A program made the translations under genes and the position numbers. Below are positions 7,743-17,570 of a stretch of DNA of 64,000 nucleotides, piece by piece. Within the stretch, counting starts at the first letter, position 1. The number at the start of each line of letters is the position of its first letter. The notes under the pieces are model-generated. The model searched no databases and was not told where the DNA came from. It was given only the letters and a program-made list of their open reading frames with translations. The stretch is from NCBI RefSeq assembly GCF_947499705.1, contig NZ_CANMPJ010000002.1, positions 612,688-676,687 of the forward strand, in the 5' to 3' direction. Origin of the DNA: an uncultured Erythrobacter sp. (GTDB lineage Bacteria; Pseudomonadota; Alphaproteobacteria; Sphingomonadales; Sphingomonadaceae).

Positions 7743-10253
7743 ATGACCGACACCCGTTTCGATCCGTCGCAGGCTGACGGGCGCTGGCAGCGCGCGTGGG
7801 CCGAGGCCGGGACCTTCACCGCCGACAGCAACAGCGACAAGCCCAAGAGCTACATCCTTGAGATGTTCCCCTATCCGTCGGGGCGCATCCATATGGGGCA
7901 TGTGCGCAACTACACGATGGGCGACGTGCTCGCGCGCTACAAGAAGATGCGCGGCCATGAAGTGCTGCACCCGATGGGCTGGGACGCCTTCGGCATGCCG
8001 GCAGAGAACGCGGCAATGGAAAAGAAAGTCCATCCAGGCAGCTGGACCCGCTCCAACATCGAAGCGATGAAGGCGCAGCTGAAGCGGATCGGCTTTGCAC
8101 TCGATTGGACCCGCGAATTCGCCACCTGCGATCCGGAATATTACGGCCACGAACAGGCGCTTTTCATCGACATGTATGAAGCGGGCCTGGTCTATCGCCG
8201 GCAGTCGGAAGTGAACTGGGACCCGGTCGATATGACCGTGCTCGCCAACGAGCAGGTGATCGACGGCAAGGGCTGGCGCTCCGGCGCCGAAGTCGAAAAG
8301 CGCAAGCTTGATCAGTGGTTCCTCAAGATCACCGACTTTGCCGAAGACCTGCTGAGCGGGCTGGGCGACCTTAAAGACTGGCCGGACAAGGTGCGGTTGA
8401 TGCAGGAGAACTGGATCGGCAAATCGTCGGGTCTGGAGTTCAGCTTCGAGCTTTCGAACGGCGAGAAGCTGCCGGTCTACACCACACGGCCCGACACGAT
8501 CTTTGGATCAAGCTTTGTTGCGGTCGCTGCCGATCACCCGATCGCGCAGGGCGTCGCTGCGGATGATCCCGACGCGGTGGAATTCATCGAAGAATGCAAG
8601 CGCGGCGGAACGACCGCTGCCGAGCTGGAAACCGCCGAAAAGCTGGGCTTCCGCACTGATATCACCGCACGCCATCCCTTCACTGGCGAGGCGATGCCGC
8701 TGTTCATCGCGAACTTCGTGCTGATGGATTACGGCACCGGCGCGGTCATGGGTGTGCCGGGGCACGACCAGCGCGACTTCGAATTTGCGACCAAATACGA
8801 ACTGCCGATTGCACGCGTAGTCGCCAGCGATCCTTCACAGGCCGACGCGCCGATGGGCGGCGAAGCGGAACCGGGCGATGGTGTGATCGTCAATTCCGAC
8901 TTCCTCGACGGTATGAGTGTTGAGGATGCCAAAGCCGAAGTGATCAAGCGCGCCGAAAGCGGCGGGTGGGGCGAAGGCACGACCGTTTGGCGGCTGCGCG
9001 ATTGGGGCGTTTCGCGGCAGCGCTATTGGGGCACGCCGATCCCGTTCATCCATTGTGACAAATGCGGTGTGGTGCCTGTGCCCAAGGACCAGCTGCCGGT
9101 GACCTTACCCGATGATGTCGACTTCGAGACACCGGGCAACCCGCTCGAACGCCATCCTACATGGAGCAAGACCTCTTGCCCCAAATGCGGCGGCGATGCG
9201 CGGCGCGAGACCGACACGCTCGACACCTTTACCAATTCCTCATGGTACTTCCTGCGCTTTGCCAGCCAGCCTGCGGATGCGCCGTTCGACCCCGAAGAAG
9301 TCGCCAAATGGATGCCGGTGCAGCACTATATCGGCGGGATCGAGCACGCGATCCTGCACCTGCTCTACGCACGGTTCTGGACGCGGGCCTTGGCGCATAT
9401 CGGCAAGCTTGACGTGAAAGAGCCGTTCGCAGCGCTCTTTACGCAGGGCATGGTGACGCATGAGACGTATGCGCTTGGCGATGGCAGCTGGCTGTCACCA
9501 GATGAAGTCCGCAAGGATGGAGCCGATTGGATCACGGTTGAGGGCGGCAAGCCGGTTACTGCCGGTCGCGTCGTCAAGATGTCGAAGTCGAAGAAGAACG
9601 TCGTCGACCCGGACAACATCATCGCCAATTACGGTGCCGATGCGGTGCGCTGGTTCATGCTCTCCGACAGCCCGCCCGAACGCGACCTGCCATGGTCCGA
9701 AAGCGGGATTGAAGGGTGTTGGCGTTTCGTCCAGCGGCTGTGGCGGTTGTTCGACGCTTACGATCCGAATGCGACGGGCGAATACAAACCGCTCGCCCGC
9801 AAGGCGCATCAGACAATCGTTGCAGTGGCTGAGGACATCGAAGCGCTCGGCTTTAACAAAGCGGTCGCGCGTATCTATGAATTGACCGGCGCGGCGGAAA
9901 AGGCGGAATCCAGTGAAAGTCGCAATTTCGCGATCCGTGCGATCCTGCACATGGTCAGCCCGATGATGCCGCACCTCGCGGAAGAAGCGCACTCCAAGCT
10001 CGGCAATAGCGATCTGATCGCTGACGCCGCATGGCCTGAGCACAATCCGGCCATGTTGGTCGAAGATGAAGTGACCATCGCTATCCAGCACAAGGGCAAG
10101 CTGCGCGACACGCTCACCGCGCCCAAGGGAGCTTCCAACGAAGACCTCGAAGCGCTTGCGCTCGCCAGCGAGAAGGTTCAGCGTTCGCTTGATGGAGTGG
10201 AAGTTCGCAAGGTGATTGTGGTGCCTGATAGACTGGTCAATATCGTTACCTGA
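7743..10253 (+). CDS. leuS: Leucyl-tRNA synthetase
   Basis: Class I aminoacyl-tRNA synthetase charging tRNA-Leu in the cytosol; 836 residues, normal length. The HIGH motif is HMGH at residues 50-53 inside [19 protein letters not shown]. The KMSKS loop is at residues 612-616. The inserted CP1 editing domain is complete, with [12 protein letters not shown] and [13 protein letters not shown]. Cys pairs CDKCG and CPKCG in the zinc-binding insertion are intact. The TGA stop shares its A with the ATG of lptE, so the two are translationally coupled. Confidence 0.98.
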   Translation: MTDTRFDPSQADGRWQRAWAEAGTFTADSNSDKPKSYILEMFPYPSGRIHMGHVRNYTMGDVLARYKKMRGHEVLHPMGWDAFGMPAENAAMEKKVHPGSWTRSNIEAMKAQLKRIGFALDWTREFATCDPEYYGHEQALFIDMYEAGLVYRRQSEVNWDPVDMTVLANEQVIDGKGWRSGAEVEKRKLDQWFLKITDFAEDLLSGLGDLKDWPDKVRLMQENWIGKSSGLEFSFELSNGEKLPVYTTRPDTIFGSSFVAVAADHPIAQGVAADDPDAVEFIEECKRGGTTAAELETAEKLGFRTDITARHPFTGEAMPLFIANFVLMDYGTGAVMGVPGHDQRDFEFATKYELPIARVVASDPSQADAPMGGEAEPGDGVIVNSDFLDGMSVEDAKAEVIKRAESGGWGEGTTVWRLRDWGVSRQRYWGTPIPFIHCDKCGVVPVPKDQLPVTLPDDVDFETPGNPLERHPTWSKTSCPKCGGDARRETDTLDTFTNSSWYFLRFASQPADAPFDPEEVAKWMPVQHYIGGIEHAILHLLYARFWTRALAHIGKLDVKEPFAALFTQGMVTHETYALGDGSWLSPDEVRKDGADWITVEGGKPVTAGRVVKMSKSKKNVVDPDNIIANYGADAVRWFMLSDSPPERDLPWSESGIEGCWRFVQRLWRLFDAYDPNATGEYKPLARKAHQTIVAVAEDIEALGFNKAVARIYELTGAAEKAESSESRNFAIRAILHMVSPMMPHLAEEAHSKLGNSDLIADAAWPEHNPAMLVEDEVTIAIQHKGKLRDTLTAPKGASNEDLEALALASEKVQRSLDGVEVRKVIVVPDRLVNIVT

Positions 10254-10759
10254 TGCGCGTACTGTTTGCCTCTGCCGCGCTGCTCGCGCTCTCGGCCTGC
10301 GGGCTGCAGCCGATGTATGCGGGAGGCAGCGCATCTGCCGTCGCTCAAGGCCTCGCGGCGGTCGATGTCCCGGCGATACCGGGACGTGATGGCTGGCTGG
10401 TCCGCAATGCACTGCAGAACAGGTTTGGAGTCGCCGGAGACGCCTCGCCCGCCTACCGGCTCGATGTGCGGCTTGACGATGCGCTCGAAGCGCTGGGCGT
10501 GCTCAACGATGACACGATCAGCCGCGAACGCCGCATCTTGCGCGCGCGCTATCAATTGATCGACCTTGCCACCGGTGAAATCCTGCTCGACGCGACTGCC
10601 GGGGCCGATGCTGGGATCGACGTGGTCTCCAGCGAATACGCTACCATAGCCGCCGAACAGACCGCGCTTGAAAACCTCGCCAAGGAAGTGGCCGACCGTA
10701 TGGCAACCCGCATCGCGCTCACCCTGCGCGATCACACCAACGGTCAAGCGAGCCAGTGA
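10253..10759 (+). CDS. lptE: LPS-assembly lipoprotein LptE
   Basis: Outer-membrane lipoprotein that plugs the LptD barrel during LPS insertion. The 168-residue protein has signal FASAALLALSAC with lipidated Cys16, then GLQPMYAGG, the hallmark opening of alphaproteobacterial LptE. The rest is a single domain with the YRLDVRLDDALEALGV and ERRILRARYQLID strands of the family. Its position between leuS and holA is the conserved context in this class. It overlaps leuS by 1 nt and holA by 4 nt. The lptA and lptC genes lie 3 kb further on, in the opposite direction. Confidence 0.9.
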   Translation: MRVLFASAALLALSACGLQPMYAGGSASAVAQGLAAVDVPAIPGRDGWLVRNALQNRFGVAGDASPAYRLDVRLDDALEALGVLNDDTISRERRILRARYQLIDLATGEILLDATAGADAGIDVVSSEYATIAAEQTALENLAKEVADRMATRIALTLRDHTNGQASQ

Positions 10760-11796
10760 AGGCGACCCAGAGGGATTTTGCCCGCGGCGTTCCGCGCAAT
10801 GCCGGACAGGCCTCGATCTTCTTTTTCTGCGGCCCGGATGAAGCCGGTGCGTCCGCCGCCGCCAACGCGATCATCAAAGGGCTGCCCGATGCGGGCGAAA
10901 GGGTCGATGTGTCAGGTGCGGACCTGCGCAAGGACCCGGCGATGCTTGGCGATGAAGCTCGGTCGGATTCGTTGTTCGGGGACAAGCGTCACATCCTTGT
11001 CCGGGCAAACGGCGATGAAGCGCATGACGCGGTCAAGGCGCTGATCGAAACCGGCGAAGCGGGGGCGGGTGATGCGGCGCCGGTTCTGATCGTCGCGACT
11101 TCTGCCACAGACAAATCGCGCACGGCCAAACTGCTCGAAAAGCGCGCCGATGCGCTGGTGGCAATGTTCTACCCACCCGACCTGCAATCGGTGTCCGTTT
11201 CGGTCCGGGCCATGGCCGACTCGGCCGGATTGCGCCTGGGCGGTGATCTCGCCGAGCGTATTGCGCGCGGTGCAGGGCTCGATGTGCGGCTCGCTCAATC
11301 GGAAGTGACCAAGCTGGCGCTGTATTGTGATGCCGATCCGCTTGTCCCCAAGACCGCGTCGATCGAGGAATACGAGGAGATAGGCGCGTCCACCGAAGAG
11401 GACGGTTTCCAACCCCTCGTCAACGCGGTGATGGGCGGTGAGACTGGACGCCTCGACAAGGAAATCCGCCGCATGCGCGAATTAGGCCTGAACCCGGTCG
11501 GATTGCTTCTCGCGCTCGAACGGCGCGCGGCGCAGCTGGCGCAGATCAGCGCCAAACTGGGGCCGCGCGGTTCGCTCGACAATCTCGGCAAAGGCGAGAA
11601 AGCGCAGCTCGGTATATTCTGGCGCGAGGAACGCGATATTCGTTTGCAGCTCGGGCGTTGGAGCCATCCCAAGCTTAACCGCCTGATTCCGCGCTTGATC
11701 GAGCTTCACCGAACGCTGCTTGCCAACAGCCAGGCGGCAGAGCTGCTTTTGGCGCAGGATCTCGCGCAAATCGCTCGGTTCGCCGCAAAACGGTAA
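10756..11796 (+). CDS. holA: DNA polymerase III delta subunit
   Basis: Clamp-loader subunit that opens the beta sliding clamp. The 346-residue length fits HolA. The N-terminal part has ASIFFFCGPDEAGASAAANA in place of the ATPase P-loop, as expected for the inactive delta fold, and SLFGDKRHILVRAN. The C-terminal collar domain contains EIRRMRELGLNPVGLLLALERR. The GTG start overlaps the lptE stop by 4 nt (GTGA). It is last in the DUF3576-leuS-lptE-holA gene set; no clear terminator follows before the sugar transferase promoter region. Confidence 0.95.
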   Translation: MKATQRDFARGVPRNAGQASIFFFCGPDEAGASAAANAIIKGLPDAGERVDVSGADLRKDPAMLGDEARSDSLFGDKRHILVRANGDEAHDAVKALIETGEAGAGDAAPVLIVATSATDKSRTAKLLEKRADALVAMFYPPDLQSVSVSVRAMADSAGLRLGGDLAERIARGAGLDVRLAQSEVTKLALYCDADPLVPKTASIEEYEEIGASTEEDGFQPLVNAVMGGETGRLDKEIRRMRELGLNPVGLLLALERRAAQLAQISAKLGPRGSLDNLGKGEKAQLGIFWREERDIRLQLGRWSHPKLNRLIPRLIELHRTLLANSQAAELLLAQDLAQIARFAAKR

Positions 11797-11904
11797 TCGA
11801 TTTATCGGGAAAACTCTCTTCGCAGTCGCAAAAAATTCGCCTTTCGCAGTGAATCTGTGCTTAAGGAAAAATACGTGGGTCAGGCCACGTAGGAACAGCG
11901 CTGC

Positions 11905-13308
11905 ATGAACACCCAGACCGGGCCACTGCTCACTGCGGTTCAGCCCGACATTGTCGAAAGCAAGATCGCGCCCTCGCGTGAGCGTCGGCGACTGCGTGCT
12001 TATGTGCTCATGCTGTTGATCGATGCGGTGCTTTTGCATCTCGGGTTCGCGCTTGCATCGCTCGTTTACGAAGGCGTGTGGTGGCAAAAGAGCACCATGC
12101 TCGCAGCGCAGACCATGCTGCCGGTGTTTTTCACCATTGCGCTCTACAATTCGACCTATTGCGTGCGGGTGCTGAGCGACTGGATATTCGCTGCGCGCAA
12201 GGCGCTGATCGCGCTTGTCATATCGGCTGGCCTGCTGAACTTTGTGGCCTTCTACACTAAGTCGAATGCGCAGTTCTCGCGGATTTCGGTCACGCTGGGA
12301 TTGCTCTTCGCTGCGCTGGCGCTGGTCGCATTCCGTCGCATCGTGCCGATGATCATTGATCGCTACTGGGATGGCCGGGTTCGCAACCAGCTGGTGATCG
12401 ACGATGGCGGCCCATCGTTTTCGCTTGATAAATGCACCACAATTTCTGCTGCGAAATACGAACTCGATCCGACCAGCCACGATCCTTTCATGCTGGACCG
12501 GCTGGGCAAGCTGCTGCGCAATCAGGATCAGGTGGTCGTAAGCTGCCCGCGTGAGCACCGCGAAGCCTGGGCATTTCTGCTCAAATCGACGGGCGTTTAC
12601 GGAGAGATCGTGAGTGAACCTGCGCACACGCTCGGCGCGGTCGGAGTGCATCGCTATGAAGGCCAGGAACGGACCACGCTGGTGGTTTCGACAGGGCCTC
12701 TGGGCTTGCGCGCCCGGATGATGAAGCGTGGTTTCGACTTTTCTGCAGCGCTGGCGGGATTGATCGTTCTGTCGCCGCTGCTGCTCATTATTGCACTGTC
12801 GATCAAGCTCGAGGATGGTGGGCCAGTCCTCTTCATCCAGCGGCGCCTCGGGCGCGGCAACCAGTTCTTCGACATGCTCAAATTCCGCAGCATGCGTCAG
12901 GAAAAGCTCGATCAGGACGGTGCGCAATCAACCTCTCGTGAGGATGATCGCATCACCCGGATCGGCGGCTTTATCCGCCGTACCAGCATCGACGAGCTGC
13001 CGCAGCTGATCAACGTGCTGAAGGGCGATATGTCCGTGGTCGGTCCGCGCCCACATGCGCTGGGTAGCCGCGCCAACAGCAAGCTGTTCTGGGAAGTCGA
13101 CAGCCGGTACTGGAAGCGCCACTCGCTTAAGCCCGGCCTCACGGGTCTCGCGCAGGTTCGCGGCCACCGCGGTGCGACAGAGCAAGAGAAAGATCTGACC
13201 GATCGTTTGCAGTCGGACCTGGAATACATCTCAAGCTGGTCTCTGCGTCGCGACATCGCGATCCTGTTCAGGACTGTGTGGGTCTTGACGCACGAAAACG
13301 CTTACTGA
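11905..13308 (+). CDS. Polyprenyl-phosphate sugar-phosphate transferase (EPS initiation)
   Basis: Integral membrane enzyme that moves a sugar phosphate from a UDP-sugar to undecaprenyl phosphate, starting repeat-unit synthesis of exopolysaccharide. The 467-residue protein has four N-terminal membrane segments (about 30-140), a soluble middle, a fifth segment (AALAGLIVLSPLLLIIALSI), and then the catalytic bacterial sugar-transferase domain with LFIQRRLGRGNQFFDMLKFRSM, IGGFIRRTSIDELPQLINVL, MSVVGPRP and LKPGLTGLAQVRG. This is the WcaJ/PssY-type layout. The sugar specificity cannot be read from sequence. It stands alone here, convergent with lptA; related EPS genes lie at 26.8-29.8 kb. Confidence 0.92.
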   Translation: MNTQTGPLLTAVQPDIVESKIAPSRERRRLRAYVLMLLIDAVLLHLGFALASLVYEGVWWQKSTMLAAQTMLPVFFTIALYNSTYCVRVLSDWIFAARKALIALVISAGLLNFVAFYTKSNAQFSRISVTLGLLFAALALVAFRRIVPMIIDRYWDGRVRNQLVIDDGGPSFSLDKCTTISAAKYELDPTSHDPFMLDRLGKLLRNQDQVVVSCPREHREAWAFLLKSTGVYGEIVSEPAHTLGAVGVHRYEGQERTTLVVSTGPLGLRARMMKRGFDFSAALAGLIVLSPLLLIIALSIKLEDGGPVLFIQRRLGRGNQFFDMLKFRSMRQEKLDQDGAQSTSREDDRITRIGGFIRRTSIDELPQLINVLKGDMSVVGPRPHALGSRANSKLFWEVDSRYWKRHSLKPGLTGLAQVRGHRGATEQEKDLTDRLQSDLEYISSWSLRRDIAILFRTVWVLTHENAY

Positions 13309-13320
13309 GCGGCGCTAGTC

Positions 13321-13920
13321 CTACTCGCTTTCATCACCTTGTGGCACTGAGAAGCTGCCGGTTACTCGTCCATCGCTGCTTTCGGTCGAACCCGGCACAG
13401 AATTGCCCGAAGCGCGGCCATCGACGCTCGACAGGCCGGAGCGTAAATCGATCACCAGACGCCCGCCATTGAGCGTATCCGTCCCGCGCCGCAGCCGGAC
13501 ATTGCCAGCCATGGTGATGATCCGCCGGTTGAAATCGTAGATTGCGACATCGCCGCTCGCGCGTTCGTCGCCGCGCGTCAGCGTGACTCCGCCGGTCGCG
13601 GTGATCCGATCGATCCGCAGTTCACCGCTATCGTCATAATTCACCAGAGTGCGCGCCGATTGCACACGAAGGCCAGCCTGGTTGATGACTACATTGCCCG
13701 ACAAAACTACCCGGTTCTGCCGGTCCTGCAGCTCGATCCGGTCGGCGGCATAGTTCACGGGTGCCCGCGAATTGTGGGCAGCAATCGATTGCGCCTGAAG
13801 ACCAATCCCGCCGGCAAGGGCTGCGGTCAGGGCAAAGCCGCCTGCGGCCCAGCCCAGAGCGATCAAGCGCAGAGGCTTGCGGCGCGTATGCGAGTGCGTG
13901 TGGTTGTTTATCGTCATCAC
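13321..13920 (-). CDS. lptA: LPS transport periplasmic protein LptA (OstA family)
   Basis: Periplasmic bridge protein carrying LPS from LptC to LptD. The 199-residue protein has a signal-like hydrophobic segment (about residues 18-42) and an OstA/LptA beta-jellyroll: VNYAADRIELQDRQNRVVLSGNVVI and GDVAIYDFNRRIITMAGNVRL are the typical repeats. The C-terminus is low-complexity. Its ATG overlaps the TGA of lptC by 4 nt. In many alphaproteobacteria lptB follows lptA; here a convergent gene follows instead, so lptB must be elsewhere. Confidence 0.88.
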   Translation of the reverse strand: MMTINNHTHSHTRRKPLRLIALGWAAGGFALTAALAGGIGLQAQSIAAHNSRAPVNYAADRIELQDRQNRVVLSGNVVINQAGLRVQSARTLVNYDDSGELRIDRITATGGVTLTRGDERASGDVAIYDFNRRIITMAGNVRLRRGTDTLNGGRLVIDLRSGLSSVDGRASGNSVPGSTESSDGRVTGSFSVPQGDESE

Positions 13921-14582
13921 GGAACCCTCAATTCCCCCGGAACCATGGAAAGCCGGGCATTCCCTTCGAGTGCCAAAGTGCGCGCGTTGAGATCGGCGCG
14001 AATGGCGCGGGCAGAGAACGCTCCTGCGGGCACTTCGCCTTCGACCCCATCGTCGCCTTGCATTGTACGGGCATCCAGATCGACCGATACGCCGCTTGCC
14101 GTCATCGTATAACCATCGGCGGCGGTCAGCCTGACCGATCCATCGACATCGACCACTTCTTCGTCGAGGTCATAGGTGCCGCCGGGCGCGCTGATCCGCG
14201 CCGGGCCATCGGAAAGCAGCAATTGCGCGATCAGATCGTCCATCCGAACCAATCCTTCGGCGCTGGAACGCTGCACCGCTTCACCCGCCGTAATCGAAAA
14301 CGGTCGGCCCGTGTCATCGCGGCCCCGGTACATTGCATTGTCGACGCTCAGCCGTTCGTTGATCATTGCGACCTTGTTGCGATCGAGCAGGAAGCTGACT
14401 TCGCCGCGCGGGGACAAAGGCGTGATCACCATCAAGGCGGCCACCACCCCTACCAGCATCGGGAGCACTCTACCCAGAAACCCGATCAACCGATCATGCG
14501 AACCGCCGGGCGCAGCAAAATGCTGACGCTGGTTACGCAGCGCTTTCGCTTCAGAGGTTTCGATGCGGCGTTTGATGACCAT
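13917..14582 (-). CDS. lptC: LPS export protein LptC
   Basis: Inner-membrane bitopic protein linking the LptBFG transporter to LptA. I start at the ATG at 14582 (MVIKRRIETSEAKALRN), giving 221 residues; the longer frame would approach the rnd stop without homology. A basic N-terminus precedes one membrane segment (VLPMLVGVVAALMVITPL), then a periplasmic beta domain with ISAPGGTYDLDEEVVDVDG and ALEGNARLSMVPG. It lies 26 bp after rnd and overlaps lptA by 4 nt, the conserved order rnd-lptC-lptA. Confidence 0.88.
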   Translation of the reverse strand: MVIKRRIETSEAKALRNQRQHFAAPGGSHDRLIGFLGRVLPMLVGVVAALMVITPLSPRGEVSFLLDRNKVAMINERLSVDNAMYRGRDDTGRPFSITAGEAVQRSSAEGLVRMDDLIAQLLLSDGPARISAPGGTYDLDEEVVDVDGSVRLTAADGYTMTASGVSVDLDARTMQGDDGVEGEVPAGAFSARAIRADLNARTLALEGNARLSMVPGELRVP

Positions 14583-14608
14583 GGCGGCGCGGTCTGGCTC
14601 CTCTCGCC

Positions 14609-15229
14609 TTACGCGTGGCTGAAGATGTCGTGCTCGGCCCAACCGGCGATGTCGAGCTGTGCACGGGTCGGGAGGAAATCGAAACAGGCCTGAGCGATCT
14701 CCATCCGGCCTTCGCGTTCGAGTCGTACGGTTAGCTCATCGCGCAGACGGTGGAGGAACCGCACATCAGACGCGGCATAGTCGCGCTGCGCGTCGTTCAG
14801 AACCGGGCCGCCCCAATCGGAGCTCTGATGCTGCTTGGAAATGCTTTCGTTCAGCAATTCGTCGGTCAGGTTCTTGAGCCCGTGGCGATCTGTGTAGGTC
14901 CGCACCAGCTTGCTGGCGATCTTGGTGCAGAACACCGGGCCAGCTGTGACGCCGAGATAATACTGGATCGCCGCGAGGTCGAACCGGCCGAAATGATACA
15001 GCTTCGTGCGGCTTTGGTCGGCAAGGATCGTGGTCAGGTTGGGCGCCTCATAGGTGCTGCCCGGTGAAAAGCGCACAAGGTGCTCATCGCCCGACCCATC
15101 GCTGATCTGGACCACACACAGCCGATCGCGATGCGTGATCAGGCCCATGGTTTCGGTGTCGACTGCAAGGTCAGATGTGCCGGTCAGCACGCCTTCGGGC
15201 AGGTCTTCTTCGTGAAAATGCACTGTCAT
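14609..15229 (-). CDS. rnd: Ribonuclease D-like 3'-5' exonuclease (single domain)
   Basis: DEDDy-type 3'-5' exoribonuclease, probably acting on tRNA or other structured RNA ends. The start chosen is the ATG at 15229 (MTVHFHEEDLP), giving 206 residues. The Exo motifs are intact: AVDTETMGL (D-x-E), FGRFDLAAI, and YAASDVRFLHRL with the Tyr-x3-Asp pair. The C-terminal HRDC domains of E. coli RNase D (about 375 residues) are absent, as in most alphaproteobacterial short forms. It is first of rnd-lptC-lptA and divergent from ung. Confidence 0.92.
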   Translation of the reverse strand: MTVHFHEEDLPEGVLTGTSDLAVDTETMGLITHRDRLCVVQISDGSGDEHLVRFSPGSTYEAPNLTTILADQSRTKLYHFGRFDLAAIQYYLGVTAGPVFCTKIASKLVRTYTDRHGLKNLTDELLNESISKQHQSSDWGGPVLNDAQRDYAASDVRFLHRLRDELTVRLEREGRMEIAQACFDFLPTRAQLDIAGWAEHDIFSHA

Positions 15230-15315
15230 ATTGGTCCGACGCTGTAGGAGCATTGGGGAAAGAGGGGAAGGGGACACTCGCGCCTTTGATGCGTCGCGGT
15301 GTAACTCTGTGAGCT

Positions 15316-16005
15316 ATGGCTAGCGACGACATCCCAGAAAGCTGGCGCGAGGCGCTCGAACCGGCGCTGACGACGCCCGAGGCACGCAAGCTTGGTGGAT
15401 GGCTGCGAGCCGAGGAGGATGCGGGCAAGACGATCTTCCCGCCGCGCGGGCAAAGGCTCGCGGCGCTGGCGATGACGCCGCTGGATAAGGTGAAAGTCGT
15501 GATCCTGGGACAGGACCCGTATCACGGGCCGGGTCAGGCGCACGGATTGGCGTTCTCCGTGCAGGATGGGGTCAAAGTGCCGCCTTCGCTCGTCAACATT
15601 TACAAAGAGCTGGAGAGTGACTGCGGTATCGCTCGGCCAGCGACTGGCAATCTTACCCCTTGGGCGAAGCAGGGCGTGCTGCTGCTCAACAACACGCTGA
15701 CGGTGCAGTCGGGCAATGCTGGAAGTCATGCCGGGCGCGGCTGGGACGCGATCACCGATGCGGCTGTCGCGGCGGTCGCCGAACGCGGCGATCCCACGGT
15801 TTTCATCCTATGGGGTAGCCATGCGAAGAAGAAGGGTGGCCGGGTGCGGGCGCTTGGTAGCGGGGATCATCACCTCGTACTGACATCGCCGCATCCCAGC
15901 CCGCTCTCCGCGCATGGTGGCTTCTTCGGCTCGCGTCCCTTCAGCCAGACCAACGTCTTTCTCGAAGCGAATGGCTGCGGCGCGGTCGACTGGTCGCTGC
16001 AATGA
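15316..16005 (+). CDS. ung: Uracil-DNA glycosylase, family 1
   Basis: Removes uracil from DNA, the first step of base excision repair. The 229-residue length fits. All five family-1 motifs are present: GQDPYHGPGQAHGLAFSV with the catalytic Asp, the PPSLVNIYKEL loop, GVLLLNNTLTV, FILWGSHAKKKG and HPSPLSAHGGFFGSRPF with the catalytic His. Its TGA overlaps the ATG of the following DksA-type gene by 4 nt, so the two are coupled. Confidence 0.97.
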   Translation: MASDDIPESWREALEPALTTPEARKLGGWLRAEEDAGKTIFPPRGQRLAALAMTPLDKVKVVILGQDPYHGPGQAHGLAFSVQDGVKVPPSLVNIYKELESDCGIARPATGNLTPWAKQGVLLLNNTLTVQSGNAGSHAGRGWDAITDAAVAAVAERGDPTVFILWGSHAKKKGGRVRALGSGDHHLVLTSPHPSPLSAHGGFFGSRPFSQTNVFLEANGCGAVDWSLQ

Positions 16006-16337
16006 CTGAGGACGAAGCGCGAAAAGCTCTGCTCGAACGGCAAGCGCAGTTGGCTGAGGAAGACGCCGCCAATGCTGATTCGCGCGATACCGTCGAGTTG
16101 CAACAGGATAGCGTCGGGCGACTGTCGCGGATGGACGCGATGCAGCAGCAGGCGATGGCGCAGGCGCAAGAGCGCCGCCGCGCTCAGGAACGGCTTCGTA
16201 TTGAAGCGGCGTTTGAGCGGTTAGACGAGGGCGAATGGGGCTATTGCGCCAAGTGCGGAGAGGAAATCGCCGAGGCGCGGCTGGAGCACGATCCGAGCGT
16301 TGCGACATGCGTGACTTGTGCTGGCGGCGAGGGTTAG
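16002..16337 (+). CDS. DksA/TraR-type C4 zinc-finger protein
   Basis: A 111-residue protein with an N-terminal helical, Gln/Arg-rich coiled-coil part (about 1-65) and a C-terminal zinc finger YCAKCGEEI...CVTC, the dksA/traR signature. LDEGEWGYCAKCGEEIAEAR is the usual sequence for this group. It is shorter than DksA (about 150 residues) and lacks the conserved acidic tip of the coiled coil, so it is more likely a DksA-like accessory regulator than DksA itself. It is coupled to ung by a 4-nt overlap and its stop overlaps that of the convergent ATPase gene. Confidence 0.85.
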   Translation: MTEDEARKALLERQAQLAEEDAANADSRDTVELQQDSVGRLSRMDAMQQQAMAQAQERRRAQERLRIEAAFERLDEGEWGYCAKCGEEIAEARLEHDPSVATCVTCAGGEG

Positions 16338-16846
16338 GTCGCCAAGGACAGCACCAAGTCAGCACGTTCCTCGACAGATATTTTGGGAAGCTCAACCGTC
16401 TCGATTTGCAGCGCTGCCAGGTCGCGCCGCAATCGCTGTGCTTCGTCCCGCGCCATTTCGAATGAATGCGGACGTTCTTCGGTCTGTTCGAATATCTCCG
16501 GCCATGGCGGCGCAAAGAACACCCGCTGCGCATAGGGAAATGGTGGCGGCATAAGGCTTGCGAGCGGCACCTTCTCGCGCCCGGCGCGGCCAGAAAGAGC
16601 GTCCAAAAGTCCGCGATCAAAGAATGTCGGAGAGTCGGGCGAAACGGGGCTGTCGAGGTCGGCGAGCGACAAGGCAGTCACTGCTTCGAAGAATCCCAGC
16701 CGATCTTCCCAAGGCGCCGGACCGCCGCCCCTGATGATGCGCAGGCCAGGCTCGTGGACCACATTATGCCCGCGCGCTTCGAGATGATCGATAAGAGTGG
16801 ATTTACCGCCGCCCGAACATCCGGTGATCAAATAGCGCCTATTCAC
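16334..16846 (-). CDS. AAA-type ATPase (AAA_28-like nucleotide kinase fold)
   Basis: A 170-residue P-loop protein: Walker A GCSGGGKST at residues 9-17, then an HEPGLRII segment and TFFDRGLLDAL, the Walker-B-like block of this family, and a late YAQRVFFAPPWPEIF. The family is annotated as AAA or ATP-binding; the small size and layout suggest a kinase- or phosphotransferase-type activity on an unknown substrate. The start overlaps the end of the upstream exported protein gene by 8 nt, so the two probably form one transcript with the porin gene. Confidence 0.82.
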   Translation of the reverse strand: MNRRYLITGCSGGGKSTLIDHLEARGHNVVHEPGLRIIRGGGPAPWEDRLGFFEAVTALSLADLDSPVSPDSPTFFDRGLLDALSGRAGREKVPLASLMPPPFPYAQRVFFAPPWPEIFEQTEERPHSFEMARDEAQRLRRDLAALQIETVELPKISVEERADLVLSLAT

Positions 16847-17570
16847 TCGGCAGTTTGCGCATTTCCAGCGGCCATTCCGCCCCGACCAGTTTTAGCATTC
16901 CATCTTCCAGATAGCCGGTTACCCCGGTGAAGTCCGCCACGCCCATATCATTGGGGTGAAACGCAAACTGAACGGTCTGGCCCGCCTCCCAACCGAGATC
17001 GGCGAGTTTGAACGGCTTCGAGCGAATGCGGTGGATGCTTTGAACGAGGACCACGGTGTCCGGGACATCGCACGATTGGCGTGGGTCCTGGTCGACGGGC
17101 AGCGGGTCGGTGTATTCCAGTGCCTCTATCGAGGGATAGCCGTCTCGGTGAACTTGATCATAAAACCGCTCGCCATTCTCGCATGTCAGCTCAGCATCGG
17201 CATACTGGAACTCCTTGCCGTTGGTGCCCCAGACGACGCGAAGGAAAGGTGTGTCCTCGGGAGTGGCTCCGGTCGATTCCATCCCCGACCATTTGAACTC
17301 CGGCTCGACCGGCTTGGGATCGCTTGTCAGGTAGATGAAATCGCCCTCCTGCCGCCAAGTGCCTCTGGCACGCATGTCGAGCGCACCGACGGAAACGCCC
17401 CAGCCGAATGTGCCGTCGGCGTGGATTTCCATCCCCATCGCCGTTTCGAACGAGCTGCCATCGTAGCGGCCAATGAATTCGGACGAGGATTCTGCCTCGG
17501 CAGTTTCGGGCTCTGCTTCGCTATTGGCGACAAGCACCAACGGCAAAAGGCAAAGGGCCGCGCGCTTCAT
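16839..17570 (-). CDS. Exported protein of unknown function
   Basis: A 243-residue protein not recognised. It has a short signal segment (MKRAALCLLPLVLVANSEA), a short acidic linker, and then a compact domain with strands such as YDGSSFETAMGMEIHADG and ARGTWRQEGDFIYLTSD, which reads like a small lipocalin-like or META-type beta barrel sensing or binding a ligand. Two cysteines (ELTCENGERF and RQSCDVPD) could form a disulfide in the periplasm. It starts directly after the porin stop and overlaps the ATPase gene by 8 nt. Function unknown. Confidence 0.7.
   Translation of the reverse strand: MKRAALCLLPLVLVANSEAEPETAEAESSSEFIGRYDGSSFETAMGMEIHADGTFGWGVSVGALDMRARGTWRQEGDFIYLTSDPKPVEPEFKWSGMESTGATPEDTPFLRVVWGTNGKEFQYADAELTCENGERFYDQVHRDGYPSIEALEYTDPLPVDQDPRQSCDVPDTVVLVQSIHRIRSKPFKLADLGWEAGQTVQFAFHPNDMGVADFTGVTGYLEDGMLKLVGAEWPLEMRKLPSE

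Noticed and set aside
11482..12927. 481-codon frame on the minus strand across holA and the sugar transferase
   Set aside because: Antisense to two confident genes and without recognisable motif.
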